Positions 25,773-34,616 of a stretch of 64,000 nucleotides of DNA are shown here, one piece after another. How positions within the stretch are numbered: the first letter of the stretch is position 1; each line of letters opens with the position of its first letter. The DNA lies in assembly GCA_023401925.1 (NCBI GenBank), contig JAEXDA010000051.1:4891-68890 (forward strand), given 5' to 3'. The translations under genes were made by a program, and so were the position numbers. Source of the DNA: Bacillota bacterium. GTDB lineage: Bacteria; Bacillota; UBA4882; UBA8346. The notes beneath the pieces were generated by a model that had not been told where the DNA came from, made no database searches, and saw only the letters and a program-made list of their open reading frames with translations.

Positions 25773-27698
25773 TCATAAAGGGAATAAATCACGGAGGATT
25801 TTCTTACCATTGCTTAGCGACGATCGTTTCCAAACCCCCCTGCCATTCGTTCCCGCAAAGATATTTCGTGCACGCTCATTACCGCCTATGACAAAAGAAT
25901 AGACATCAATATTGGTTAATCCTGTATTAGTCGCGCTCCAGCTTATGCCATTATCAGTGGAAATAAAAACCCCGCCGCCATAGGTTCCGGCAAAAATTGT
26001 TGATCCACTCATAGCGAGGGAATTGATTGCTGTGTTTGTCAGACCTGAATTAACCGGACTCCAGCTTGCGCCATTGTTGCTAGAAACAAAAACACCGTCG
26101 CCAGGCGTTGCGGCAAAGATACTTTTCTTCTCCACAACAAGTGAGAATACTTGAGTGTTGGTCAATCCTGAATTAACTGCGCTCCAGCTTGTTCCGTTGT
26201 TGGTGGAAATAAAAACACCGCCACCAAAAGTTCCGGCAAAAATATTTTTACCGCTCACGACAAGAGAACCGATATTAAAGTTTGTCAGGCCTGAATTAAC
26301 CGGGATCCAGCTTGTGCCGTTATTCACAGAACGGAAAATACCTCCCCCGAAAGTTCCGGCAAAGATATCCTTTCCGTGGATAACCAGGGAGTAAACATAG
26401 TGGTTTGTCAAACCTGAGTTGACCTTTCTCCAGCTTGTGCCATTGTCGCTGGAAAGAAAAATCCCTCCACCATTCGTTCCGGCGAAGACATTTCTCGTAC
26501 GCGCATCGCCAGTGACGGCAAGTGAGTATACATAAGGGTTAGTCAAACCCGAGTTAATCTCTTTCCAAGCCTTACCGCTATTGTCGGAAAGAAATATGCC
26601 TGCACCATTGGTTCCGGCAAAAATGTATGTACCGTTGCTAGCAAGAGATCCGACATAAGTATTCATCAATCCGGAATTGACATTCCTCCAGCTCGTACCA
26701 TTATTGGTGGAAAGAAAAACACCACCGCCATTGGTTCCGGCGAAAATATTTCGCCCACGCATGCCGCCACTGACGGCAAGTGAGTAGACATAAGTATTGG
26801 TCAGACCCGAATTGACCTTCCTCCAGCTTATACCATTGTTGGTGGAAAGAAAAACGCCACCCCCGGTTCCGGCAAAGATATTTCGCCCACGGGCGCTACC
26901 ATTGACGGCAAGTGAGTATACATGTTTGTCTGTCAAACCAGAGTCAACCGCATTCCAGCTTTTACCATTGTTGACCGAAAGAAAAACGCCGCCGCCATAA
27001 GTTCCGGCAAAGATTGCTGTTCCATTCATGACCAGGGAATTGATTACTGTGCTCGTCAGACCTGCGTTAACCGGATTCCAGCTTTTCCCTTTGTCGGTGG
27101 AAAGAAAAATGCCGCAGTCCTCAGTTCCGGCAAAAATATTTTCCCCACGGGCGTCGCCGTTTAAAGCCATTGAATTAACATGAATGGATGCCAAACCTAG
27201 ATTGAATGTACTCCAATTTGCGCCATGGTTGGTAATAAGAAAAACCCCGTTGCTGGTTCCGGCGAAGATATCGGGCTGGTGGGCGCTGCCAATTACGGCA
27301 AGGGAATAAACAAACGTATTGGTCAACGATGCATCAATCAACTTCCAACTTGCGCCATGGTTGGTGGAGATAAAAACGCCACTACTGGTTCCGGCAAAGA
27401 TATTTCGCGCACGCGCGCTACCGCTGATAGCAAGAGAATAGACATTTTTGCTTGTCAAACCCGAATTGACCTCATTCCAGCTTGCACCATTGTCGGTGGA
27501 AAGAAAAATCCCACTGCCTTCGGTTCCGGCAAAAATATTCTTTCCCTCGACTGCAAAGCAATGGATGTAGCCTCCATAGGGGCCATTGGTTTGTACCCAT
27601 TGTGCAGATAGTGCTTTTTTAGAAATAAAAAATAAAGATGCGAAAGACGCGAGCAATAAAAAAGACACCAACAATAAAGAGCGATTAGCCTTTTTCAT
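25773..27698 (-). CDS. Secreted beta-propeller-type protein with 13 BNR/YCF48-like repeats
   Basis: A 641-residue exported protein. A signal peptide (LLLVSFLLLASFASLFFI) is followed by 13 full and one partial repeat of about 42 residues. Each repeat reads roughly IFAGTNGGGVFLSTNNGTSWxxVNSGLTNxxVYSLAVxG, with a BNR/Asp-box-like S-T-N-N-G-x-S-W. Such repeats fold as propeller blades in sialidase-, VPS10- or YCF48-like proteins. No catalytic residues could be assigned. It has its own AAGGAGG ribosome site and terminator, and lies next to a secreted xylanase, so binding to plant polysaccharide is possible but unproven. Confidence 0.85.
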   Translation of the reverse strand: MKKANRSLLLVSFLLLASFASLFFISKKALSAQWVQTNGPYGGYIHCFAVEGKNIFAGTEGSGIFLSTDNGASWNEVNSGLTSKNVYSLAISGSARARNIFAGTSSGVFISTNHGASWKLIDASLTNTFVYSLAVIGSAHQPDIFAGTSNGVFLITNHGANWSTFNLGLASIHVNSMALNGDARGENIFAGTEDCGIFLSTDKGKSWNPVNAGLTSTVINSLVMNGTAIFAGTYGGGVFLSVNNGKSWNAVDSGLTDKHVYSLAVNGSARGRNIFAGTGGGVFLSTNNGISWRKVNSGLTNTYVYSLAVSGGMRGRNIFAGTNGGGVFLSTNNGTSWRNVNSGLMNTYVGSLASNGTYIFAGTNGAGIFLSDNSGKAWKEINSGLTNPYVYSLAVTGDARTRNVFAGTNGGGIFLSSDNGTSWRKVNSGLTNHYVYSLVIHGKDIFAGTFGGGIFRSVNNGTSWIPVNSGLTNFNIGSLVVSGKNIFAGTFGGGVFISTNNGTSWSAVNSGLTNTQVFSLVVEKKSIFAATPGDGVFVSSNNGASWSPVNSGLTNTAINSLAMSGSTIFAGTYGGGVFISTDNGISWSATNTGLTNIDVYSFVIGGNERARNIFAGTNGRGVWKRSSLSNGKKILRDLFPL

Positions 27699-27827
27699 GT
27701 TTTTTCCTCCTTGTTTCCAGCGTTTATGGGAATTTTTTGAATTTCGGGATTACCTATCCAAGATTGTCGCTAAACCAAATTCCTGCCGGCTTCGCTAGGC
27801 GTCCGATTTCAAAAAGATCTGTTGCAA

Positions 27828-27900
27828 AATAATTTAAAAAAGATCAGATATACAATATATTGATCTGATTTACGATTTCCTGCCAATACATTGTATATCT
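27828..27900 (-). terminator. Long hairpin terminator after the xylanase gene
   Basis: AGATATACAATATATTG (27846-27862) and CAATACATTGTATATCT (27884-27900) pair over 17 bases with one mismatch. On the minus strand the structure is followed by GATCTTTTTTAAAT. It begins about 50 bases after the stop codon. Confidence 0.7.
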
Positions 27901-27950
27901 CGATCAATTAAAACTCTTTTCCAATAAAACCGTTTAATCCCGCCCTAGTT

Positions 27951-29963
27951 TTAATATTGTACGAAACCGAGACCGCGGTTCTTAAGATTCTGAATGATTG
28001 TAGGTAAAGCCGCGATAGTATTTGTGGGCCAATCGTGCATCAAGGGGTTACCGCCGGCCTGCAAATTATTGCAGTTAGCGATGATCTGCGCTGAGCTGGC
28101 GCTGTTCCAGTCCTGGGAGTCAACGTTAGGACTGACAATCGTCAAACCCAGCGCAGAACAGGCTGACTGGATAGTTGAGTTGCTCTCAAGATAGGGAAGC
28201 CGTATCCTCGTGGGCTTGGGTGCTCCGCCGTTCTGGATAGCTTGGTTACATTGATTGAGGTCATTATAGACCTGCTGATAGCTCCAACTGGTCATATGCT
28301 GGTGCGTTTGGCTATGGTTCTGGAGGCTAAAGCCCGAAGCTCTGTAGGCGTTCCAACCCGTCTGATTACTAGCGATATTTTGGCCAATGACAAAGAAGGT
28401 GGCTGCGTTGCACCCATTGCTTTTCAGAGTGTTTATCAGTGTTTGAGAATTACTATTACTTGGTCCATCATCAAATGCAAGGTAGACGTTACCATTGCCA
28501 CCGCCGCCCGGAGTCGGGGTCGGAGTTGTGCCACCGCTGCCACCATTCAGGGTGATATAATCAAGATACGCATCCCAAGCTCCGGTATCGCTTTCAAGAA
28601 CAAGCTTGATCGTTTGTGAACCGCTGGCGTTGAAACTTACCGTGGAAGCAGTTTCATTGGTACCGGTAAAATAGAATGTACCTACTTTACTGCTTCCTAT
28701 ATATAAAGAGACTTGAGCGGTACTGGAATTATTGCTCGCTCCGTAACAAGTAATGCTAGCACTACCATTAAACGTGCCGGTTGTCGAAATAGCGTCATTG
28801 TTGGCATAGAGTACTACTCCGCTAAAAGGACTGCTGATACTGCCGGCGTATTGACCGCTCTTGGTCATGTTCTCGCATTGAATGGTCGTGCCGCTGGCCT
28901 GCGGGGTCGGAGTTAGGGTTAGGGTAACTCCTCCACCACTTATGGTGTAACGATCAATATAGGCATCCCAAGCTCCGGTGTCGTTTTCCACGACAAACTT
29001 GAATGTTTGCGAACCTCTGGCATTGAAACTTACTGTGGAAGTGGTCTCGGATGTGCCGGTGAAAGAGAAAGTGCCCACTTTGCTACTGCCAATATACAAA
29101 GAGACTTGAGCAGTACTGGAATTATTGCTCGCTCCGTAAAGAGTTATACTTGAACTGCCGTTGAACGTATAAGTTGCCGATGCGGAGTCGTTATTGGCAT
29201 AAAGAGCCACGCCATTAAAGGGAGTACTGATTTTAGCAGCGTATTGACCGCTCAAGGACATGTTTTCACATTCACCACTCGAACCGCTGGCAGGAGGGTT
29301 ATCTCCACCCGAGTTGCCGCCTTCGCTTACTGTTATATTGGAACTCCCACTACTTTGATACCCTTCGGTCGCGACTATCTGATAATTATGTGTCCCCAGA
29401 TTCCATCCTTTACTCGCCCATGCGTTAAAGTGATTGCTCATCGTTACAGTTCCACTCGATCGCTTCGAGGTCCGGACGCTCCAGTACTGGTAAAAAGTTG
29501 CAGTGCCTATAATGGAAGGTTGGTTGACCCTCTGGGTCCGATATAAGTTATATGTACCACCATCACTGGTTATAGTACCTTGAGACGTCGCTCCCGGAGG
29601 CGTCCAGCTGCCATAGCTTTCGACAACATAATATTCTACGAGTGGGTTGGTCGTCCATCCATAAACAGCCAAATATCCATTGCTGCCACCATTGAAGCTG
29701 CCCGAATAAGAAATAGTTCTAGCTGCCCCGGTGCTCCAGCCTTTACCGCAAACAAAATTTCCGCAATTGCTCCAATTTACACTGTAATTACCATTACCAT
29801 TCAAATTCATGGCTACTGACCCGCCGCCATCGGTCCAAAATGAATACCATAAGCCATCAGTACCGGTTTGATTGGTAGTGATTGTTGCTGCATACACGTT
29901 TGCGAACCCCAATGTAACCAGCATTAGAATTACCAAAATTTTAATCAAATTTTTTCTCAACAT
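27951..29963 (-). CDS. Secreted modular xylanase-deacetylase (GH11-CBM-CBM-CE4)
   Basis: A 670-residue enzyme for xylan breakdown outside the cell. Domains in order: signal peptide (1-25); GH11 endo-1,4-beta-xylanase (about 28-215) with nucleophile Glu110 in LVEYYVVES and acid/base Glu200 in VATEGYQSSGSS; two nearly identical CBM36/CBM60-like modules (about 231-344 and 361-474) starting with EN-M-SGQYA; TPTPTPGGGG linkers; then a NodB-type CE4 deacetylase (about 490-670). The CE4 metal site shows AFDDGPS (Asp498, Asp499) and NHSQTHQH (His550, His554), with RLPYLE and MHD later. It should cut xylan and remove acetyl groups. AAGGAG precedes the ATG. Regulation may involve three palindromes upstream. 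Confidence 0.93.
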   Translation of the reverse strand: MLRKNLIKILVILMLVTLGFANVYAATITTNQTGTDGLWYSFWTDGGGSVAMNLNGNGNYSVNWSNCGNFVCGKGWSTGAARTISYSGSFNGGSNGYLAVYGWTTNPLVEYYVVESYGSWTPPGATSQGTITSDGGTYNLYRTQRVNQPSIIGTATFYQYWSVRTSKRSSGTVTMSNHFNAWASKGWNLGTHNYQIVATEGYQSSGSSNITVSEGGNSGGDNPPASGSSGECENMSLSGQYAAKISTPFNGVALYANNDSASATYTFNGSSSITLYGASNNSSTAQVSLYIGSSKVGTFSFTGTSETTSTVSFNARGSQTFKFVVENDTGAWDAYIDRYTISGGGVTLTLTPTPQASGTTIQCENMTKSGQYAGSISSPFSGVVLYANNDAISTTGTFNGSASITCYGASNNSSTAQVSLYIGSSKVGTFYFTGTNETASTVSFNASGSQTIKLVLESDTGAWDAYLDYITLNGGSGGTTPTPTPGGGGNGNVYLAFDDGPSNSNSQTLINTLKSNGCNAATFFVIGQNIASNQTGWNAYRASGFSLQNHSQTHQHMTSWSYQQVYNDLNQCNQAIQNGGAPKPTRIRLPYLESNSTIQSACSALGLTIVSPNVDSQDWNSASSAQIIANCNNLQAGGNPLMHDWPTNTIAALPTIIQNLKNRGLGFVQY

Positions 29964-30118
29964 TAATCTCTCCTTTTCACTTTTTCGCTGATGTTTAATG
30001 TCCTTGTTTCAGCATTTTCTTAGTCTAAAAATCTTTATTAGCCTATCTTCTTTTTGAATTCCCCCCATCACCTCCCTTTCCGGGCCCTTCCGGAAACTCA
30101 ATTTTCAAGCAACGTATC

Positions 30119-30130
30119 ACAAACGTTTGT
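30119..30130. promoter_or_regulatory. Palindromic operator copy 1 (ACAAACGTTTGT)
   Basis: Perfect 12-bp palindrome. On the minus strand it is preceded by an A/T-rich AATTTTAATTAAAACAA stretch that recurs at the other two copies. The form resembles LacI-family operators. Confidence 0.55.
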
Positions 30131-30315
30131 TGTTTTAATTAAAATTTCTACTGGTAAAGCAGTCCATCATGGAAAAACAGTGATTCCATCAGAAGTGGCC
30201 TGTCTTAAATAAGATTACCGCAAAACTCGGTCTTACCAAGTTCGGGGCCGACTTTTCTTCCAGCCAAACCCCCTACAATAAGAAAACCTCTCCATCAATC
30301 CTGTTTAAAGAATGT

Positions 30316-30329
30316 AACAAACGTTTGTT
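30316..30329. promoter_or_regulatory. Palindromic operator copy 2 (AACAAACGTTTGTT)
   Basis: Perfect 14-bp palindrome with the same upstream AATTTTTAAAACAA context on the minus strand; the best conserved of the three copies. Confidence 0.55.
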
Positions 30330-30536
30330 GTTTTAAAAATTCTTTCTTACCAAAACGCATCCGTGAAAAAGCAACAATTCAACCGACAGGAAACAGTAGC
30401 ATTGATACTAATGCCTTAATTTTTTTCTTTGCGAGCCGTATCGACTTGCGCCAGCTACATAACAAACCATAAAGTCACCAGCAAATTGTCCTACCGCAAG
30501 AGAATTTCTCAGAACCATTTTTTATTGCAAAATTAG

Positions 30537-30546
30537 CAAACGTTTG
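30537..30546. promoter_or_regulatory. Palindromic operator copy 3 (CAAACGTTTG)
   Basis: Ten-base palindrome with the related minus-strand context ATTTTTAATGAAATAA. Confidence 0.5.
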
Positions 30547-30893
30547 TTATTTCATTAAAAATGTTTCCTTCAAAGTAACCAGCCATTTTGGATTAACTTT
30601 ACCTTCTATGGTTGGATAAGATTTAAATTAAGCCCGAGACATCTTTTCCCATGGGTTATTCGGTAAAAATCTACTATTTAAATGATAAAAAAGCACATTA
30701 AAAACCGAGGCTTTTTATATCAAAGACCGAAACTATAGCGATAATCACAATACCAAAATTTGTAATTAATTAAATTTATTTCCATTTGCAATTCTATTAT
30801 AATATTTGATAACCACAAAATCAATGACTAGTTAAAATATTCTTAAGGATTTATTAAATAAATTCAAACAACCTATACCATCTTGAGTGATTC

Positions 30894-31120
30894 TTAGGTC
30901 TGCTCATTGGTCCAGGGAATATCCACCAAAACAATCCCGTCATGGGTTATTGCCAACAATCCATAAGAAGGTATTCCATTACCTGTAAAAATATAATAGC
31001 TTGTATGAACCCAAGTCTGATCGTTTATTTCGTTAGTTCAACCTTACGGGTCCTACTATCTCATAAACCGTCAACCCTCATAGGAAACAAAAGTATTAAG
31101 GTTAATAAACATTACTTCAT
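30894..31120 (-). pseudogene. Relic of a class B1 metallo-beta-lactamase
   Basis: On the minus strand a frame reads INDQTWVHTSYYIF, then TGNGIPSYGLLAITHDGIVL, then VDIPWTNEQT and a stop. This is the N-terminal pattern of BcII-type enzymes (W.HT...VPSNGL...GLVLVDs.W). The zinc-binding HxHxD part is absent. Upstream, GGGAG and ATGAAG are followed at once by a stop and further frame breaks, so the signal peptide region is also destroyed. BlaI-like operators lie just upstream. Recognition rests on a short stretch and should be searched. Confidence 0.55.
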
Positions 31121-31173
31121 TTTGTTACTCCCTTTGTTTCCCCTTTCGGCCAAAAGGTAAAAGGGATTTATTA

Positions 31174-31225
31174 ATTACACTTGTAATTTGCGATAAGTAT
31201 TACGCATGTAATGATCAACTGTCAA
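31174..31225 (-). promoter_or_regulatory. Promoter with paired BlaI/CopY-type operators
   Basis: Two ATTAC-N4-GTAAT palindromes, ATTACACTTGTAAT (31174-31187) and ATTACGCATGTAAT (31199-31212), have centres 25 bp apart. On the minus strand TTGACA (31220-31225), 17 bases and TAATAC (31197-31202) form a promoter that the sites overlap. TACAnnTGTA is the core recognised by BlaI/MecI/CopY repressors. The promoter faces the beta-lactamase relic. Confidence 0.6.
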
Positions 31226-31257
31226 TTCTTTTTTCTTTTTTCCCTTGGCGTCTATAT

Positions 31258-31303
31258 AAAAAAAAGTATCAATGAAGACTCCCCAAAGAGTCCTGATTGA
31301 TAC
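31258..31303 (-). terminator. Terminator of the NitT/TauT-type ABC operon
   Basis: GTATCAAT (31266-31273) and ATTGATAC (31296-31303), with an inner GACTC/GAGTC pair, form a strong hairpin followed on the minus strand by eight T residues. Confidence 0.85.
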
Positions 31304-31411
31304 AAACTGGAGGAAACATTCTTTTTTGAAAAAATTCAAGTCCAAGTTCATTTATTGATAACGGTTTTACCTGTTAATATCTATCCTTATCCGAAACAAC
31401 AAACTAAGTAT

Positions 31412-32167
31412 CTACCACCACTTGATCAGATCCGTTACTTTATTGCGGAGATCGATAAAAGCCGGATCGGCGATATTACGGGGCATCGGTAGACTATTGT
31501 TGATCTCCTCTTTGATCTTGGTCGGTTTATTGGAAAGCACCAGGATCCGTTGTCCCAGGTATACGGCTTCTTCAATATTATGGGTGATAAATATCACCGT
31601 GGTTTTGGTTTTCTCCCAAAGGCGAAGCAATTCATCCTCCAACTTAAACCGCAAGTCCAGATCCAGCTGGCCGTATGGTTCATCCATCAACAACAGTTCC
31701 GGCTGGACGGCAAAGGCCCGGGCAATCACCACTCGTTGCAGCATGCTGGCTGAAAGCTGTTTCGGGTAATAGCTCCGGAAAGGGCCAAGCCCGACCATGT
31801 CGATAACCTCATTTACCCGCTCCTGGATCTCTTTTTCCGGCAAACCTTTGATCTCAAGGCCGAAGCGGACATTCTCCTCCACCTTGAGCCAGGGCATGGT
31901 TGAATATTCCTGAAAGATGTAGGCGATATTGTGTTTTTTCAAATCGACCGGCTCGCCATTAACTAGGATTTGGCCGGAGGTAACCTCGTAAAGTTTGGTT
32001 AAGCTGTTGAGAAAAGTGGTTTTGCCGCACCCGGTGGGGCCGACGATGCAGAGAAACTCCCCTTCCCTCACGTCAAAAGAAATATTATCCAATACGCATA
32101 AATCGCCGAAGCACTTTGTCATGTTACTGACTTTTACTTTCACGCGTGCGTTATCTGGCATGACCAT
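31412..32167 (-). CDS. NitT/TauT-type ABC ATPase A, degenerate signature motif
   Basis: A 251-residue nucleotide-binding subunit. Walker A (GPTGCGKTT), Walker B (LLLMDEP) and the H-loop (ITHNIEEA) are intact. The ABC signature, however, reads LSASMLQR instead of LSGGMxQR. The ATG at 32167 has AGGAGG nine bases upstream; the in-frame TTG at 32176 overlaps that site. It is the last gene of the operon, after a second and different ATPase. It is expected to form a heterodimer with that subunit, contributing the good Walker/H-loop face and the poor signature face. Confidence 0.9.
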   Translation of the reverse strand: MVMPDNARVKVKVSNMTKCFGDLCVLDNISFDVREGEFLCIVGPTGCGKTTFLNSLTKLYEVTSGQILVNGEPVDLKKHNIAYIFQEYSTMPWLKVEENVRFGLEIKGLPEKEIQERVNEVIDMVGLGPFRSYYPKQLSASMLQRVVIARAFAVQPELLLMDEPYGQLDLDLRFKLEDELLRLWEKTKTTVIFITHNIEEAVYLGQRILVLSNKPTKIKEEINNSLPMPRNIADPAFIDLRNKVTDLIKWW

Positions 32168-32188
32168 GGTTTTCAACCTCCTGTTCCA

Positions 32189-32989
32189 TCAAAGTGACTT
32201 ATCCATCGCTGCGGTTATTTCTTGCCTGAGCCGCAAGAACTCCGGATCGACATAACTGCGGGGCCTGGGTAAATTAATTTTATATTCCGTTTTGATGCTG
32301 GAGGGGCAATTGGTCAGCATGACAATTCGGTCGGCCAGGTACAATGCTTCCTCAATATTATTGGTCACAAAAACGACCGTCCGCCGCTCCCGTTCCCAGA
32401 TTTTCTCCAGTTCCTCTTCCATCATATAACGGGTTTGAGCGTCCAGATGGCCAAAGGGTTCATCCATCAACATCACCAAGGGGTCATTGCAATAAGCCCG
32501 GGCAATTCCCACCCGTTGTTTCATACCTCCCGAGAGTTTAACCGGATAATGATTTTCAAAGCCTTTCAAACCGACCAGATTGATGAAATACTCGGCTCTT
32601 TCCCGCCGTTGTTTTTTTTTCATTCCCCGGACACTCGGCCCGAACTCCACATTTTTCATTACCGTCAACCAGGGAAACAAAGCGGTCTTTTGATAAACCA
32701 CACCCCGTTCCGCACTGGGTCCTTCAACCTCTTGACCGTTGACAAAAACCTTACCGGAAGTGGGTTTTTCCAGTCCGGCTAAAATATTGATCAAGGTTGT
32801 TTTACCGCATTGTCCAGGCCCGAACAAGACCACAAACTCGTTTTCCATCACTTCCAGCTTTACATTTTGAATGACCTGAAATTTGTTGCCATCGGTTTCA
32901 AATTCTTTGGCGATATTGTCACAACGGATAATGGTCTTTTTCCCATCCCCTTCCGGTGCTTTTATATCCCTCTGATGTTCCAGGAGCAT
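32189..32989 (-). CDS. NitT/TauT-type ABC ATPase B, H-loop histidine replaced
   Basis: A 266-residue nucleotide-binding subunit. Walker A is GPGQCGKTT, the signature LSGGMKQRVGIARA is perfect and Walker B is LMDEP. The switch histidine is replaced by Asn (VTNNIEEA). The site built from its Walker A and the LSASM signature of its partner is therefore doubly weakened, while the opposite site is canonical. The ATG overlaps the end of the permease gene, with AAGGA upstream. It couples ATP use to uptake of an anionic solute. Confidence 0.9.
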   Translation of the reverse strand: MLLEHQRDIKAPEGDGKKTIIRCDNIAKEFETDGNKFQVIQNVKLEVMENEFVVLFGPGQCGKTTLINILAGLEKPTSGKVFVNGQEVEGPSAERGVVYQKTALFPWLTVMKNVEFGPSVRGMKKKQRRERAEYFINLVGLKGFENHYPVKLSGGMKQRVGIARAYCNDPLVMLMDEPFGHLDAQTRYMMEEELEKIWERERRTVVFVTNNIEEALYLADRIVMLTNCPSSIKTEYKINLPRPRSYVDPEFLRLRQEITAAMDKSL

Positions 32990-33759
32990 AATTTTCCTTC
33001 AACTCCTCTCATAATCGTTGCCAAAAGTAAACCGATCAACCCGATGGAAATGATTCCCACGATAATTTGAGTCGTGTTTCCGGTATTCTGGCCCATCACG
33101 ATGATCCAGCCGGCTCCTTCCGATGAGCGCACCATTTCCGCGGCAAGCACTGCCATCCAGCTGGTGGAAAGTCCCAGTTGCAGACCGGCAAATATTTGCG
33201 GGACCGAGGAAGGCAGAACGATTCTGGCGAACACTTGGCTTTCCCTGGCGCCCAGCATTCTAGCGGCACCGATCAGAACCGGGTCGACCTGGATGGCTCC
33301 CGCATAAGCATTCAAGGTAACTTGGGTGAAAGCGCCTACAAAGATGATAAAATATTTGGTGGACTCGCCGATACCGAACCATAAAATGGCCAAGGGAATC
33401 CAGGCCAAGGCGGGTATGGGTCTCAGCCATTCAAATACCGGGCTGATGATGGCCCGGGCCAGTTTCGACCAGCCCATGGATAATCCGGTGATAATGCCAA
33501 GAACAGCTGCAATCCCGAAACCCACCAACACCCGGTACAAACTCCAACCAATGTGCCCCAAAATCGTATAACTGCCAATCGGTTTATAGAATGAGCTGAA
33601 AAATTCGCTAAAAACTTTATAAGGGCTCGGAATGGTCGCTTTGGCAAATGTGAAACTGACGATGGCCTGCCACAGGATAATGATGGATGCAAAAGCAACA
33701 ATCGCCCAGAAGATACGTTTCCAATCATCATTAAAGCCATTGATTTTAATGCCTTGCAA
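32962..33759 (-). CDS. NitT/TauT-type ABC permease
   Basis: A 265-residue membrane permease with about six helices and the EAA-type loop LIGAARMLGARESQVFARIVLPSS. The TTG start is supported by GGGAGG eight bases upstream. It overlaps the following ATPase gene and sits one base after a second permease gene, so the channel is probably a heterodimer. Confidence 0.9.
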   Translation of the reverse strand: MQGIKINGFNDDWKRIFWAIVAFASIIILWQAIVSFTFAKATIPSPYKVFSEFFSSFYKPIGSYTILGHIGWSLYRVLVGFGIAAVLGIITGLSMGWSKLARAIISPVFEWLRPIPALAWIPLAILWFGIGESTKYFIIFVGAFTQVTLNAYAGAIQVDPVLIGAARMLGARESQVFARIVLPSSVPQIFAGLQLGLSTSWMAVLAAEMVRSSEGAGWIIVMGQNTGNTTQIIVGIISIGLIGLLLATIMRGVEGKLCSWNIRGI

Positions 33760-33760
33760 G

Positions 33761-34534
33761 CTAGTTTCCTCCCTTCACATACTTGCGTTCAAATAACCGC
33801 AATATATATGCAAGCAATGCGCCAATACTGCCGATGGTTAGCATCCCGACCACGATGATATCGGCTCTTCCTAACATTCTGGTAATCTGGATCATATAAC
33901 CAAGCCCTCGGTTGGAAGCCAGCAATTCCGCGGCAACCAGCGTCATCCACGCCGTGCCTAGCGATATCCGCAGCCCGGTAAAAATAAGAGGAAGCGCTGT
34001 CGGAATGGCAACTTTTCGTAAAATGTATAAATTAGAAGCTCCAAAGGTTTTGGCAACCCACATGTGAATGGCGCTGGTTTGTCTGATCCCCGCTTCAGTA
34101 TTAATCACACAGGGTATGAAGGCTGAAACAAAGATGATGGCTGCCTTGGCCGGCAAACCGATTCCAAACCACAGGATCATAATGGGGATCCAGGCAATGG
34201 GGGGAATCGGTCTGATCAAATCAAAGACCGGTTTGAACAACATGTCGAACCGTTTATACCAAGCCGTGACTATGCCCAAAGGAATTCCCACCAACGCGCC
34301 GCACAGGTATCCCGTCAAGGCGATTTTCAAACTGGTCATAATATGTTGCAGGAGGGTGGCGCCATCAGGATTGGGATCATAAAGCTTCGCCAAGAAGGCT
34401 ATCAGTACCGAATAGGGACTCGGCAGCATAAAGCTTGGAACCAATTTCAACAGATCGGTAACCAATTCCCAGATAAAAATGAATGATACCAAAGAGATTA
34501 CCGAAATGATTTTATATTTCATTTCTCGCTTCAC
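33761..34534 (-). CDS. NitT/TauT-type ABC permease (second subunit)
   Basis: A 257-residue permease. The EAA-type loop reads MWVAKTFGASNLYILRKVAIPTA. The GTG start has GGGGG seven bases upstream. Sequence similarity to the other permease is family-level only. It follows the solute-binding protein gene after about 80 bases. Confidence 0.9.
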   Translation of the reverse strand: MKREMKYKIISVISLVSFIFIWELVTDLLKLVPSFMLPSPYSVLIAFLAKLYDPNPDGATLLQHIMTSLKIALTGYLCGALVGIPLGIVTAWYKRFDMLFKPVFDLIRPIPPIAWIPIMILWFGIGLPAKAAIIFVSAFIPCVINTEAGIRQTSAIHMWVAKTFGASNLYILRKVAIPTALPLIFTGLRISLGTAWMTLVAAELLASNRGLGYMIQITRMLGRADIIVVGMLTIGSIGALLAYILRLFERKYVKGGN

Positions 34535-34616
34535 TTTTCAACCCCCACTATAATTTCGACGGTGAAGGTTTTCCAAAAATGGATCACCCCCACCGCCGAA
34601 ACGTTTCTTTCATCCC

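Larger units (their letters stand above)
29964..30893. other. Long non-coding region upstream of the xylanase gene
   Basis: No gene is visible in about 930 bases. The region holds three copies of a CAAACGTTTG palindrome, listed separately, in an otherwise AT-rich sequence. It is unusually long for a leader and may contain distant promoters. Confidence 0.5.

Noticed and set aside
26155..27611. Several plus-strand frames with repeated PELT...ERKTPPP-like peptides
   Set aside because: They are antisense shadows of the 13-repeat secreted protein; their periodicity is that of the minus-strand gene.
30942..31160. Plus-strand 72-codon frame
   Set aside because: It is antisense to the beta-lactamase relic and lacks a ribosome site or family features.
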